DNA of 64,000 nucleotides from Anaerolinea sp. (GTDB taxonomy: Bacteria; Chloroflexota; Anaerolineae; Anaerolineales; Villigracilaceae). The stretch covers positions 1-64,000 of the forward strand of contig DYID01000011.1 of NCBI GenBank assembly GCA_020723805.1. The letters are read 5' to 3'. The notes under the pieces were generated by a model. The model was not told the DNA's origin and searched no databases. It saw only the letters and a list, made by a program, of their open reading frames with translations. Position 1 is the stretch's first letter. Every line of letters begins with the position of its first letter. The position numbers were made by a program, and so were the translations under genes. Shown here piece after piece: positions 7,501-16,126 of the stretch.

Positions 7501-8667
7501 TTACATCTTCTTCACATATTCTGCCTGAACAAAACCCTGCACACCGCTTTCATTTTGCACGAACAGCCATTTTCCCGCCGCACCAATTTTGCGCGCCGCC
7601 TGCGCTTCGTTTTCCAAAACGGTGAGCCGCGCCTTCACTGGTTCGTTCGCCAGCGCCTTCGATTTGACCGATGCCGTTTCATAGATTTTCAAACCAAATT
7701 TGCCGACGGTCGCCTTGACGCGCACCACCAGCGCAGACGGAGACGGCACACCCGCTTCACCCCCTGAACTGGGGGTTGGTCCCGCCGTAGACGGATAGAC
7801 CTCCCCCGGCACCTTTTCCAGATACCAGGCGGCGGCGAGACCTTCCTTGCCGCTCTTCGTACGGACTTTTACCCACTGGTTGAGGGCGCCGATCTTCGTC
7901 CAGCCGTTGGGTTCGACGATGGTCAGCACGTCGCCGGCGTGAGCGGCGTCCACGATATTGGCTTTGGAGGAGGTATCCTCACTGGTGCGGATGTTCAAGC
8001 CGAGGGTCACGTCGGATTTGACGCGGGCTTTGGGTCCAGCCGTCGAAACGGGAACAGTTGTCGGCGGAGTCTGAGGCGTGCCGGTCGAGGTCGCTTTTTG
8101 ACCGGGCAGTTGAATTATCCCGTCGGCGTTGATGTTTTCGTAAAGGACAATCTGCACGATGGAACGCTGAAGTGGGTTGCCGTGACTGTAGCGCGGCATG
8201 AGATAGGTTTCTTTGGTGACATCGGGCTGATAGGGCCAGGGGTCGAGCATGAGGTAGTCGTTGCCTTTGCGGGCAATGAGCACCACGTAGTGCGTGAGCA
8301 GTCCGGGCGCCGGGGTGCTATCTACACAGACGATGGCAGGTTGACCGGCGGCAAGGGCGGCGTCAATCTGGTCGAGGGGCGCGGGTGTGTCGTAGCATTT
8401 GACGATGGAGTTGAGCCGCATCTGTGGGAACAGTTGTGTGACGCTGTGCCAGCGGATGCCGGAACCGGCAAAACCGTTGGCGTCTTGCAGTTTCTGGTTG
8501 AGGGCTTTGGGTGTGACGGTGTAGCCGTGTCCGCTCAGCACCATGGCGACGCTGGTGAGGGCGCACCCGACGTAGCCGATGGTGTCTGACGGCTGGCTGC
8601 CGAAGCCGAGTTTGTCGGCTTTCCATTGAGAGTCGTTCTGGGAATAGTAAACAAGTTGAAACGGCAT
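7501..8667 (-). CDS. C39-like cysteine peptidase with two SH3b domains
   Basis: A 388-residue protein with a papain-like Peptidase_C39_2 domain (about 3-175) and two bacterial SH3-type domains (about 212-285 and 312-386) joined by a Pro/Thr-rich linker. The catalytic residues are visible: Cys35 in GYVGCALTS, His126 in THYVVL, Asp142 in DPWP, and Gln14 as oxyanion residue. No signal peptide is seen although SH3b domains usually act on cell walls, so export would have to be non-classical or the target is internal. AGGAG precedes the ATG. The substrate is unknown. Confidence 0.87.
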   Translation of the reverse strand: MPFQLVYYSQNDSQWKADKLGFGSQPSDTIGYVGCALTSVAMVLSGHGYTVTPKALNQKLQDANGFAGSGIRWHSVTQLFPQMRLNSIVKCYDTPAPLDQIDAALAAGQPAIVCVDSTPAPGLLTHYVVLIARKGNDYLMLDPWPYQPDVTKETYLMPRYSHGNPLQRSIVQIVLYENINADGIIQLPGQKATSTGTPQTPPTTVPVSTAGPKARVKSDVTLGLNIRTSEDTSSKANIVDAAHAGDVLTIVEPNGWTKIGALNQWVKVRTKSGKEGLAAAWYLEKVPGEVYPSTAGPTPSSGGEAGVPSPSALVVRVKATVGKFGLKIYETASVKSKALANEPVKARLTVLENEAQAARKIGAAGKWLFVQNESGVQGFVQAEYVKKM

Positions 8668-8780
8668 GGGGGTCTCCTTTGGCGGTTGGGAGGGGGGACG
8701 ATGGAGGGATTATAACGCTGGAAGGAGACAGAGCGAGGAAAGTGGGGAGTGGAAAGTGGATAATGGACATTATCTGAAAT

Positions 8781-8840
8781 AACCGTCCCGAAGGATTCTT
8801 TGGGCAAATCAAAGGGCAAATATCAGCCTTCGGGACGGTT
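8781..8840. repeat. CCGTCCCGAAGG inverted-repeat element, copy 2
   Basis: Perfect 14-bp inverted repeat AACCGTCCCGAAGG (8781-8794) / CCTTCGGGACGGTT (8827-8840) around a 32-base spacer. It is followed at 8848-8864 by ATTACGGATAAAGTCTA, the inverted copy of the left end of the element at 2703. Both lie in the gap between the flavoprotein gene and the C39-like gene. The gap also holds a tandem of AGTGGAAAGTGG-like words. Confidence 0.8.
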
Positions 8841-8883
8841 TTCCGTAATTACGGATAAAGTCTAATGAATAGTAGTCTATGGT

Positions 8884-10467
8884 CTAAAATCCATCCTTCA
8901 ACATTTCCTTCGCCGCCAGCATTCCCGCCGCGCCCATCACGCCCCCGCCGGGATGCGCGCCGCTCGCGCCGAAGTAGTAGCCTTTGAGCGGGGTACGGAA
9001 GTCTGCCCATTGCGGCACGGGGCGCAGGAAGAAGATTTGATGCAGCAACAGTTCGCCGTGAAAGATGTTGCCGCCTGTGATGCCCGCGATGGCTTCGATG
9101 TCCTTCGGCGAAATGACCTGCATGCCCACGATGCACTCGCGGATGTCGGGCGCATATTGCTCGATGGTCGAAATCACCGCCTCGCCAAGTTGATTACGCT
9201 TCTCGTCATCCCAGCCGCCTTCCACATCATACGGCGCATATTGCACAAAACACGAAAGCACATGCTGTCCGGGCGGCGCCATGTCGGGGTCAATCATCGA
9301 AGGGAAGATCATATCGAGATACGGTCGGCGCGAAATCTGCCCGTACTTGGCGTCGTCGTAGGCGCGCTCGATGTAGTCAATGCTTGGGCTGATGGAAACC
9401 GCGCCGCGATACAAGGCGGGTTCGTCGGGCAGCGCCGTGAAGCGCGGCAATCTACTCAAGGCGATATTCACCTTGCCCGACGAGCCGCGCACGCGGAAGT
9501 TTTGAATCGCCGTCACGAACTCATCGGGAAAGTGCTTTGGCTCGACAAACTGGATAAACGTCCGCTTCGGGTCGGCGGCGGACAGCACGACTTTGGAATC
9601 AATTTCATCGCCGTTTTCTAAAACGACTCCCGCTGCGCGTCCATTCTTGACTTTGACCTGCTTCACCGGACTATTGACTCTGATCTCCACCCCAAGCGCC
9701 CGCGCCGCGTTCGCAATCGCGCCGCTCACTCCGCCCGAGCCGCCTTTGGCAAAGCCCCAGGCGCGGAACGCTCCGTCAATTTCGCCCATGTAGTGATGGA
9801 GCAGAACATACGCCGTCCCCGGCGAGCGCGGACCGAGGAACGTGCCGATGATTCCGCTGGCGGCTTTTGTGCCTTTGAGCGCGTCGGTCTCGAACCACTC
9901 TTCGAGCATATCCGCCGAGGACTGCGTAACGAGTTTGGCAATCATGTACAGTTCCTTTTCGGAGAGTGACGCGGCGTATTGACCCAGTTTGAGTAGGTTG
10001 AACAAATCGCGCGGATGAAGCGACGACGGGTCGGGCGGAATCAAGTTGATGATGGGCTTGATGGCTTTCGCCGCCCGCGCCATGACGCGGGCATATTCAT
10101 CGTATGCCTCTGCATCGAGCGGAGAGTGACGGTAAATTTCGCGGCGCGTCAGGTCGTGGTCGTCCCATGAAGCGAGGTAGTCGCCATTTTCCATCGGCGT
10201 GAAGGTGCTTGGCAAGGGCAAAATCTTCAATCCGTGTTTGGGCAATTCCAAGTCGCGGATGATCTCCGGGCGCAGGAGGCTGACCACATACGAGAACTCG
10301 GTGAACTTGTAGCCGGGGAAAATCTCCTCCGTCACCGCCGCCCCGCCGACGATGTGCCGGCGTTCGAGGACAACAACCTTTTTTCCCGCCCGCGCGAGAT
10401 AGGCTGCGGCAACCAATCCGTTATGCCCGCCGCCGATGATGATGGCATCGTAATTATTTGATGTCAT
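8884..10467 (-). CDS. PYROXD2/phytoene-dehydrogenase-like FAD oxidoreductase
   Basis: A 527-residue flavoprotein with an N-terminal Rossmann FAD-binding motif (DAIIIGGGHNGLVAA, Glu35 of VVVLERR for ribose) and a C-terminal flavin-binding segment ending GASGAHPGGGVMGAAGMLAA. The pattern is that of the phytoene-desaturase-like family close to the animal protein PYROXD2, whose substrate is uncertain; no carotenoid genes are near. It is the last gene of a minus-strand run with a GcvT-like protein. The ATG at 10467, nine codons into the ORF-track entry, matches family starts, though its ribosome binding site is weak. Confidence 0.87.
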   Translation of the reverse strand: MTSNNYDAIIIGGGHNGLVAAAYLARAGKKVVVLERRHIVGGAAVTEEIFPGYKFTEFSYVVSLLRPEIIRDLELPKHGLKILPLPSTFTPMENGDYLASWDDHDLTRREIYRHSPLDAEAYDEYARVMARAAKAIKPIINLIPPDPSSLHPRDLFNLLKLGQYAASLSEKELYMIAKLVTQSSADMLEEWFETDALKGTKAASGIIGTFLGPRSPGTAYVLLHHYMGEIDGAFRAWGFAKGGSGGVSGAIANAARALGVEIRVNSPVKQVKVKNGRAAGVVLENGDEIDSKVVLSAADPKRTFIQFVEPKHFPDEFVTAIQNFRVRGSSGKVNIALSRLPRFTALPDEPALYRGAVSISPSIDYIERAYDDAKYGQISRRPYLDMIFPSMIDPDMAPPGQHVLSCFVQYAPYDVEGGWDDEKRNQLGEAVISTIEQYAPDIRECIVGMQVISPKDIEAIAGITGGNIFHGELLLHQIFFLRPVPQWADFRTPLKGYYFGASGAHPGGGVMGAAGMLAAKEMLKDGF

Positions 10468-10555
10468 GGTTTTTCTCTGTTTAAAAGTTGGCAAGTTTGA
10501 ATTTTTGAAGGCTGGCAGGTTAACTTTCTAACTTTCCAACTTGTAAACCTGCCCG

Positions 10556-11752
10556 TCAACGCTTTTTCCACTCCGGCTCATAAAACGGCAGTTTCACCAC
10601 CTTCGCCGGCGCGTGCTGACGGTGATGCTCCACCGTGATTTCCATCCTCACCGCTGTGCCGAGTTCGTAGTACGGTCTTTGCAGGTGAGCAAGGGCGATG
10701 TACTTTTTCAACAGCGGTGACCAACTTGACGTGGATGCGTACCCGACCTGCACGTTCCCAACCATCACCGGCAGACTCGCCCGTACCGCCATGCCGGGGA
10801 TTTGCGGCGGCAGACCAACCTGCTTGTAAACTCGTTCCATCCCATCCCAATCCACTTCCAAACCGACCATCTTCCACGCCGAGCCTTCCTTCTTTTCACG
10901 TTCCAACGCTCTGCGTCCCACGAAGTAGCCGGGTTTGTCGAGCGCCACCGTCCAATCGAGTCCCAACTCGAACGGCGAGGACTTCTGCGCTTCGATCCAG
11001 GCGTGAGTCGTGGAGGTGTAATCCACATCGAGCATGAAGAGTCCCGCCTCCACGCGCGCCATGTCCATCGCCAAAATGCCGACGGGCGCGATGCCGTAGT
11101 CCGCGCCGGCTTCCATGAGCGTATCCCAAACCTTGAGCGCGTCGTTATTGTCCATCCAAATCTCGTAGCCGAGGTCGCCGGTGTAGCCCGTGCGCGAGAT
11201 GGTGACCTGCGCGCCTTTGATGGCGTTCGTCATCAGGCGGAAGTATTTCAACTCGTCAACCGGTTTCTCGCAGACGAGATTCAACACCTTGCGCGTGTTC
11301 GGTCCCTGAAAACTGAGCGTGGCGATTTCGTCAGTGACTTCGGTGATGGACACATCCATGCCGACCGCGTTCATCGTCAGCCAGCGCAGATTCGGTTCCG
11401 CGGCGGTCAGGCGGAAGGTCGAATCGTCGAGGCGGGAGACAGTGCCGTCGTCAATCATCTTGCCTTCGTCGTCGCACCAGCCGGTGTAATAGACCTGTTC
11501 CACTTTCATCTTGTAAATGTCGCGTGTGGTGACGCGATGCAACAACGCCGCCGCGTCCTTTCCCTTGATGATGTACTTGATGAGCGGCGTTACGTCAATC
11601 AATGCCGCCGCGTTGCGGATTGCCCAATATTCGCTGTCGAGCGTGTGTTCATACGAACCGGCGACGAAATAGCCCGCCCACTTGCGCCAGTTCTGCGGCT
11701 GACACAGCACCGACGTTCGTTCGTGAAAAGGGGTGGTTTTGAGGTTGAACAT
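10556..11752 (-). CDS. GcvT-like (aminomethyltransferase family) protein
   Basis: A 398-residue protein of the GcvT/DmdA/sarcosine-oxidase folate-binding family. It carries the N-terminal folate-binding domain (about 40-260), with SFQGPNTRKVL, SRTGYTGDLGYEIWM and GILAMDMARVEAGLFMLDVDY, and a C-terminal barrel domain (about 300-385). Such proteins move one-carbon units to tetrahydrofolate from glycine, methylated amines or sulfonium compounds. No gcvH or gcvP is near, so it is probably not part of the glycine cleavage system. GGAGAG precedes the ATG at 11752; the ORF-track start is 25 codons too early. Pairing with the flavoprotein downstream suggests a shared substrate. Confidence 0.85.
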   Translation of the reverse strand: MFNLKTTPFHERTSVLCQPQNWRKWAGYFVAGSYEHTLDSEYWAIRNAAALIDVTPLIKYIIKGKDAAALLHRVTTRDIYKMKVEQVYYTGWCDDEGKMIDDGTVSRLDDSTFRLTAAEPNLRWLTMNAVGMDVSITEVTDEIATLSFQGPNTRKVLNLVCEKPVDELKYFRLMTNAIKGAQVTISRTGYTGDLGYEIWMDNNDALKVWDTLMEAGADYGIAPVGILAMDMARVEAGLFMLDVDYTSTTHAWIEAQKSSPFELGLDWTVALDKPGYFVGRRALEREKKEGSAWKMVGLEVDWDGMERVYKQVGLPPQIPGMAVRASLPVMVGNVQVGYASTSSWSPLLKKYIALAHLQRPYYELGTAVRMEITVEHHRQHAPAKVVKLPFYEPEWKKR

Positions 11753-11863
11753 AACTCTCCCAGAAAATCGAAAGATGACGCTGAATCTTCGCTGTATTCC
11801 TGATTCAATGTCAATAGACAGCGACATCCAGCATCAGTCGCCCTTCGGGTGGCACCGGGCAGA

Positions 11864-12784
11864 TTACGGTTTCTTTCTCTCCACCCTGCTTACCCTTGAA
11901 GGCTGGATGCTCACTCCTGCCGGGCGACTTGCGCGTGCCACCGCTGCTTCCTTTACCGTGTGCGTCAGGTGCTTTACCATCACTGCCTGGCGTTCGCCCG
12001 CCTTTGCGCCCAAGTCCTCCAGCACAGGTTCCAGCCATGCCTGATAGGAACGCACGCAGATGTACACCGGTCTGCTGCGGCGGCCGGGCAGGCTGCCAAT
12101 TAGCGCTGAAAGTTTTTCACTCACATTTGCTGCTTCGGGATGAATCAGCGGCGTCAACACAATCCCATACATCCCATGCGACACCCCCACGTAACACTTT
12201 ACGCCTTCGTTGCACATCCAGCCAAGTGCTTTCTGCGGCTGCGGCTCGACGGGTTGCAGGAGAGGGGGGACGATTTGATGATACAGACTCTGTATCGCAG
12301 GCAAATGCACTGACTTTACCCGCATCCAAACGGACCCTGAGCCTGTTCCTGCCACCTCGGATACATCCCACATCCTCTGCCACGCATACACTGCGAACCC
12401 CGCTTTCCTCAGCAGGAGGAACGCCGGGCTGGTCTCATTCACTTCGGCAAGCACATGGAAGGCGCCCCATGTTCCAGCCTGATGAGCAAGGTTTTCAATC
12501 AAGTCAAGCAGAAGCGGATGATCCAGTTGCGAGGCGGGCGCAAGGTAATATAGTTTTGCAAATGTTTCATCACGCGCATGGGTGATGCCGCCCAGCACGG
12601 AAGCGTTTTCCCCGTTGGCAATTGCCGAGTAGATGTGTCTCGCCGGATTGACATACGACATCAACCCCACTGCCCCCAGCGGATTTCCGCGAGTCAGCCA
12701 GCGTGCTGTATCCAACCCCACCGCTTCTTCACGGAAGCCATAGAGATAAGGCAGGTCCAACAGGGCAAGAGGACGAACAGTCAT
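11864..12784 (-). CDS. GNAT-fold acetyltransferase-like protein
   Basis: A 306-residue protein whose first half resembles a GNAT domain: the segment VNETSPAFLLLRKAGFAVYAWQ is typical of the acetyl-CoA domain's terminal helix and strand. The second half may hold a second, degenerate GNAT unit (ALIGSLPGRRSRPVYICVRS then a helix LEPVLEDLGA). No acetyl-acceptor can be named, and a non-enzymatic role is possible. It lies between the GcvT-like gene and pdxT on the same strand. The C-terminal 35 residues are basic and probably disordered. Confidence 0.65.
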   Translation of the reverse strand: MTVRPLALLDLPYLYGFREEAVGLDTARWLTRGNPLGAVGLMSYVNPARHIYSAIANGENASVLGGITHARDETFAKLYYLAPASQLDHPLLLDLIENLAHQAGTWGAFHVLAEVNETSPAFLLLRKAGFAVYAWQRMWDVSEVAGTGSGSVWMRVKSVHLPAIQSLYHQIVPPLLQPVEPQPQKALGWMCNEGVKCYVGVSHGMYGIVLTPLIHPEAANVSEKLSALIGSLPGRRSRPVYICVRSYQAWLEPVLEDLGAKAGERQAVMVKHLTHTVKEAAVARASRPAGVSIQPSRVSRVERKKP

Positions 12785-12847
12785 TCTCGTTTATGGGTTC
12801 ATAGGATGGCAGGTCACGACTTTCAAACCTGCCATCTTGGAAGCATC

Positions 12848-13426
12848 TCAATCAACCAGCGTCAGGAAATACTCGTGGAAGCGCGTGTCGTTCGTCAGTT
12901 CGGGGTGAAAGGACGTAGCGAGGAGATGTCCCTGTTGGGCGGCGACAATCCTCCCGTCGGGGACCGAGGCGAGTACTTTCACATTGCCGCCCACCGATTC
13001 AATGATCGGCGCGCGGATGAAGACCGCATGATAAGGCGCATCCGTCCCTGTGGCTTGCTTGAGTTCGGGGATGTCGAGGTCGGTCTCGAACGAATCGACC
13101 TGCCGCCCGAACGCGTTACGCTGGACTTTGATGTCCATCAGCCCAAGCAAAGGCTGGTCGCGGCTGACGTCTTTCGAGAGAAAGATTGCGCCTGCGCATG
13201 TTCCCCAAATGGCGTGACGCTGCCCGAATTGCTTTAATGGCTCCATCAGGTTATATGCGATTGCAAGTTTGCCGATGGTCGTGGATTCGCCGCCAGGGAT
13301 GATGAGACCATCGAGCCCGTTCAGATGCTCGGGCAAACGCACCTCGGCGGTGTCCACCTTCAGCCGCTTGAGCATGGCGATATGTTCTGCAAAGTCGCCT
13401 TGTAGGGCGAGGACTCCAATTTTCAT
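12848..13426 (-). CDS. pdxT: PdxT, glutaminase subunit of PLP synthase
   Basis: A 192-residue class I glutamine amidotransferase that supplies ammonia to PdxS for making pyridoxal 5'-phosphate from ribose 5-phosphate, glyceraldehyde 3-phosphate and glutamine. It shows GGESTT (45-50), the nucleophile Cys77 in WGTCAGA, and His174/Glu176 in FHPE. The ORF-track entry starts 17 codons upstream, where the sequence is a translation of an intergenic repeat; MKIGVLALQGDF is the family's normal N-terminus. pdxS is directly upstream, 75 bp away across the repeat. Confidence 0.97.
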   Translation of the reverse strand: MKIGVLALQGDFAEHIAMLKRLKVDTAEVRLPEHLNGLDGLIIPGGESTTIGKLAIAYNLMEPLKQFGQRHAIWGTCAGAIFLSKDVSRDQPLLGLMDIKVQRNAFGRQVDSFETDLDIPELKQATGTDAPYHAVFIRAPIIESVGGNVKVLASVPDGRIVAAQQGHLLATSFHPELTNDTRFHEYFLTLVD

Positions 13427-13428
13427 TG

Positions 13429-13489
13429 GTCTTATAGTCTCATGGTCTTGTAGTCTCATAGTCTCATGGTTGACCATAGACTATAAGAC
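13429..13489. repeat. Inverted repeat with TAGTCTCAT direct repeats between pdxS and pdxT
   Basis: Arms GTCTTATAGTC (13429-13439) and GACTATAAGAC (13479-13489) are perfect inverted repeats. Between them TAGTCTCAT recurs three times with partial copies, and ATGGT/ACCAT also pairs. The unit splits the pdxS-pdxT operon and may form an RNA hairpin there. Confidence 0.75.
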
Positions 13490-13501
13490 TGTCAGACTAA
13501 A

Positions 13502-14389
13502 TTACCAGCCCCGCCCCGCGATCCGCTCCGCTTCGGGCATCTGCGACACATTGCGCCCGACCATCGGCTCGCCGAGGTTCTTGCTTACTTCCGCCAGGAT
13601 GGCGGGGTCGTTGTAATGCGTCACGGCTTTGACGATTGCCGCGGCGCGTTTGGCGGGGTCTCCGCTCTTGAAGATGCCCGAGCCGACGAACACACCGTCC
13701 ATGCCCAACTGCATCATCAGCGCCGCGTCCGCCGGAGTCGCCACGCCGCCCGCCGCAAAGTTGACCACAGGCAAACGTCCGAGTTCTTTGGTCTCCTTCA
13801 CCAACTCATACGGCGCGCCGATTTCTTTGGCATACGCCATCAGTTCCTCATCTGCCATTGTGGTCAAGCGGCGGATTTCGCCGATGACTGCACGCGCATG
13901 ACGCACTGCCTCGACCACGTCGCCTGTGCCTGCCTCTCCCTTCGTGCGAATCATCGCCGCGCCCTCGCCGATTCGCCGCAGCGCCTCGCCCAGATTGCGG
14001 CAGCCGCACACGAACGGCACTTTGAAGTTGTGCTTCAAAATGTGATGCGCTTCGTCAGCGGGCGTCAGCACTTCGGACTCGTCAATGTAGTCCACGCCAA
14101 TCGCTTCGAGAATCTGCGCCTCGACGAAATGCCCGATGCGGCACTTTGCCATCACAGGGATGGATACCGCGTCCATGATCTTCAAGATCAATTCAGGGTC
14201 AGACATGCGAGCCACGCCGCCCTGTGCGCGGATGTCGGCAGGGACGCGCTCGAGCGCCATGACAGCACACGCTCCCGCATCTTCTGCGATTTTGGCGTGT
14301 TCGGGCGTCACCACGTCCATGATGACGCCGCCCTTGAGCATTTGCGCCAGCCCCTTTTTCTCTGTCCAGGTTCCAGTTTTGACTTCCAT
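13502..14389 (-). CDS. pdxS: PdxS, synthase subunit of PLP synthase
   Basis: A 295-residue (beta/alpha)8 enzyme that forms pyridoxal 5'-phosphate with ammonia from PdxT; usually a dodecamer. The strongly conserved N-terminus ([17 protein letters not shown]), Asp25, Lys82 in MAKCRIGH, and [19 protein letters not shown] with the second lysine are all present. The ORF-track start is 70 codons too early; GGAGTG precedes the ATG at 14389 and the length then fits the family. It is the first gene of the minus-strand run, divergent from the GntR operon. Confidence 0.97.
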   Translation of the reverse strand: MEVKTGTWTEKKGLAQMLKGGVIMDVVTPEHAKIAEDAGACAVMALERVPADIRAQGGVARMSDPELILKIMDAVSIPVMAKCRIGHFVEAQILEAIGVDYIDESEVLTPADEAHHILKHNFKVPFVCGCRNLGEALRRIGEGAAMIRTKGEAGTGDVVEAVRHARAVIGEIRRLTTMADEELMAYAKEIGAPYELVKETKELGRLPVVNFAAGGVATPADAALMMQLGMDGVFVGSGIFKSGDPAKRAAAIVKAVTHYNDPAILAEVSKNLGEPMVGRNVSQMPEAERIAGRGW

Positions 14390-14555
14390 TGTTACACTCC
14401 TTGATTCCGCGACTTGCGCGGTCATCTTGTAAATATAGATAAGTTGTGCGCACGGGATTCTACCACGCAGAGCATCCCGCTTCACACGCCGCCGGTGCCT
14501 GGTCCGGTTTCGATAGAGTTTCTCCTGCTTTGGGCTTTTCCACTTCATCTGCCTC

Positions 14556-14583
14556 TTGACAAAACCCGCAATCTGAATACAAT
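14556..14583 (+). promoter_or_regulatory. Sigma-70 type promoter of the GntR operon
   Basis: TTGACA (14556-14561) and TACAAT (14578-14583) are separated by 16 bp, 45 bp ahead of the GntR start codon. Confidence 0.75.
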
Positions 14584-14598
14584 TACGACAATGATACA

Positions 14599-14609
14599 AT
14601 TGTTACAAT
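14599..14609 (+). promoter_or_regulatory. Candidate GntR autoregulatory operator
   Basis: ATTGTTACAAT is a perfect palindrome centred just downstream of the predicted transcription start. It lies within a run of ATACAAT-like words (14577-14624), a plausible multi-site operator for the adjacent YtrA-type repressor. Binding is inferred only from position and symmetry. Confidence 0.5.
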
Positions 14610-14627
14610 AATACAAAGATACAATTT

Positions 14628-15065
14628 ATGACCAATAAGAAACTCCTCCTCCAAATTGATTTCCGTTCGGGACTGCCCATCTACACCCAAATCGTCAACC
14701 AAATTCATGCGCAGATCGCCAGCGGAATCCTCCAGCCCGGCGACCAACTCCCGACCGTGCGGGCGCTTGCCGAGGAGTTACGCGTCAACTTCAACACGGT
14801 GGCGCGCGCCTATCGCATCCTGGATGAAGAGCGCATTATCTCCACCCAGCAAGGGCGCGGCACGTACATTACCGAAATCCCACCGCCGAAGGTCAGCGAA
14901 AAAATTCGCAGAGAGGCGCTGGAAGAGTTGACCAAAAGATACATCAGCGAAGCCCTGCGGCTGGAGTTTTCGAAGAGCGAGATTAAGCAGATGATCAATG
15001 ACCAACTCAAAGCGTGGAGTGCGAGCGTTGAGCATGGTCGAAACGAAGCGCAAGAGTCTATGTAA
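14628..15065 (+). CDS. GntR-family regulator, YtrA type
   Basis: A 145-residue regulator with an N-terminal winged helix (about 12-80; ALAEELRVNFNTVARAYRIL is the recognition region) and a short helical C-terminus without a large effector domain, as in the YtrA subfamily. YtrA-type repressors usually sit in front of ABC transporter genes and respond to cell-wall-active compounds. Here it heads a plus-strand operon including an SdpI homologue and an ABC-2 exporter, which fits that role. The leader has no clear strong ribosome binding site. Confidence 0.9.
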   Translation: MTNKKLLLQIDFRSGLPIYTQIVNQIHAQIASGILQPGDQLPTVRALAEELRVNFNTVARAYRILDEERIISTQQGRGTYITEIPPPKVSEKIRREALEELTKRYISEALRLEFSKSEIKQMINDQLKAWSASVEHGRNEAQESM

Positions 15066-15068
15066 ACA

Positions 15069-15122
15069 CCGTCCCGAAGGTTGACTAAGAATCAGCCTAA
15101 ATTTTGAAAATCCTTCGGGACG
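15069..15122. repeat. CCGTCCCGAAGG inverted-repeat element, copy 3
   Basis: CCGTCCCGAAGG (15069-15080) pairs with CCTTCGGGACG (15112-15122) around a 31-base spacer that differs from the other copies. It lies in the GntR-slipin gap and would form a hairpin in the operon mRNA. Confidence 0.8.
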
Positions 15123-15142
15123 TCCTTATAAAAGGAGAATAA

Positions 15143-16090
15143 ATGGACACCAAATTTGTCAAATCCGCATTGGAAAAGAAAAAATCCCAAACCGCAGACC
15201 CGCACATTCCGCCAATCGCAGGGACAATCTTCGGAATAACGCTGTTGATTGCCATCCTAGGAGCGGCGCTTGGAGATGGCAAATACAGTGATGCTGTGCT
15301 GGCTGCTTGGGTAATCGGCTGGACATTGATTGGCTTTTATGTCCTGTTCGGGCTGAAAGTGGCGTCGCAATGGGAAAAGGCTGTGATTCTGCGGCTCGGC
15401 AAATTCAGGAAACTTGCAGGACCCGGTCCGTTTTGGATCATTCCGATCATTGACACCACGCCGACGTGGATTGACCACCGCGTCATGGTCACGCCGTTCG
15501 CCGCCCAAAAAACGCTGACAAAAGACACTGTACCTGTGGATGTGGACGCCGTGCTGTTCTGGGTCGTGTGGGACGCGGAGAAAGCCGCGCTCGAAGTCGA
15601 GAACTACCGCGCCGCCGTGGACTGGGCGGCGCAAACCGCCCTGCGCGACATCATCGGACGCATGATGCTGGCGGACATCCTCGTCGGGCGGAGCGTGATT
15701 GACAAGGAACTGCAACAAGTCATTGACGAACGCACCACGCCTTGGGGTGTCACCGTGCAATCCGTGGAAATCCGCGACATCGTCATCCCCCAGGATCTGG
15801 AGGATGCCATGTCCCGCCAGGCGCAGGCGGAGCGTGAACGTCAGGCGCGCGTGATCCTCGGCGAATCCGAGAAGCAGATCGCCGAATCCTTTGCCGAAGC
15901 ATCCCAAGCCTACATCAACAACCCGACCGCCCTGCATCTGCGTGCCATGAACATGCTCTTTGAAGGTTTGAAGGAAAAAGGCGCCATGGTTATCGTTCCC
16001 AGTTCGGCGGTGGACACGATGAACCTCGGCGGTCTCAGTGGCATGATCTCACTGGCGCAGAGCAATATGCCGAAGGAAGATAAATCATAG
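15143..16090 (+). CDS. Slipin/stomatin-like SPFH-domain membrane protein
   Basis: A 315-residue protein with two N-terminal hydrophobic segments (about 24-44 and 51-72) followed by an SPFH domain (about 72-245: QWEKAVILRLGKF, GPFWIIPIID, WGVTVQSVEIRDI) and a short helical C-terminus. Slipins form oligomeric membrane scaffolds in lipid microdomains and often occur with NfeD-type proteins; none is seen here. AAAGGAG precedes the ATG. Its place in a GntR/SdpI/ABC operon suggests that the microdomain protects or organises the membrane under stress. Confidence 0.9.
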   Translation: MDTKFVKSALEKKKSQTADPHIPPIAGTIFGITLLIAILGAALGDGKYSDAVLAAWVIGWTLIGFYVLFGLKVASQWEKAVILRLGKFRKLAGPGPFWIIPIIDTTPTWIDHRVMVTPFAAQKTLTKDTVPVDVDAVLFWVVWDAEKAALEVENYRAAVDWAAQTALRDIIGRMMLADILVGRSVIDKELQQVIDERTTPWGVTVQSVEIRDIVIPQDLEDAMSRQAQAERERQARVILGESEKQIAESFAEASQAYINNPTALHLRAMNMLFEGLKEKGAMVIVPSSAVDTMNLGGLSGMISLAQSNMPKEDKS

Positions 16091-16126
16091 CCCAAGATTT
16101 CATCTTGCGCTACGAAAGGAGAAAAA

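Noticed and set aside
13429-13489. CRISPR-like tandem array
   Set aside because: Repeat units are 9 bases with irregular 1-10-base gaps and no uniform spacers; no cas genes nearby.
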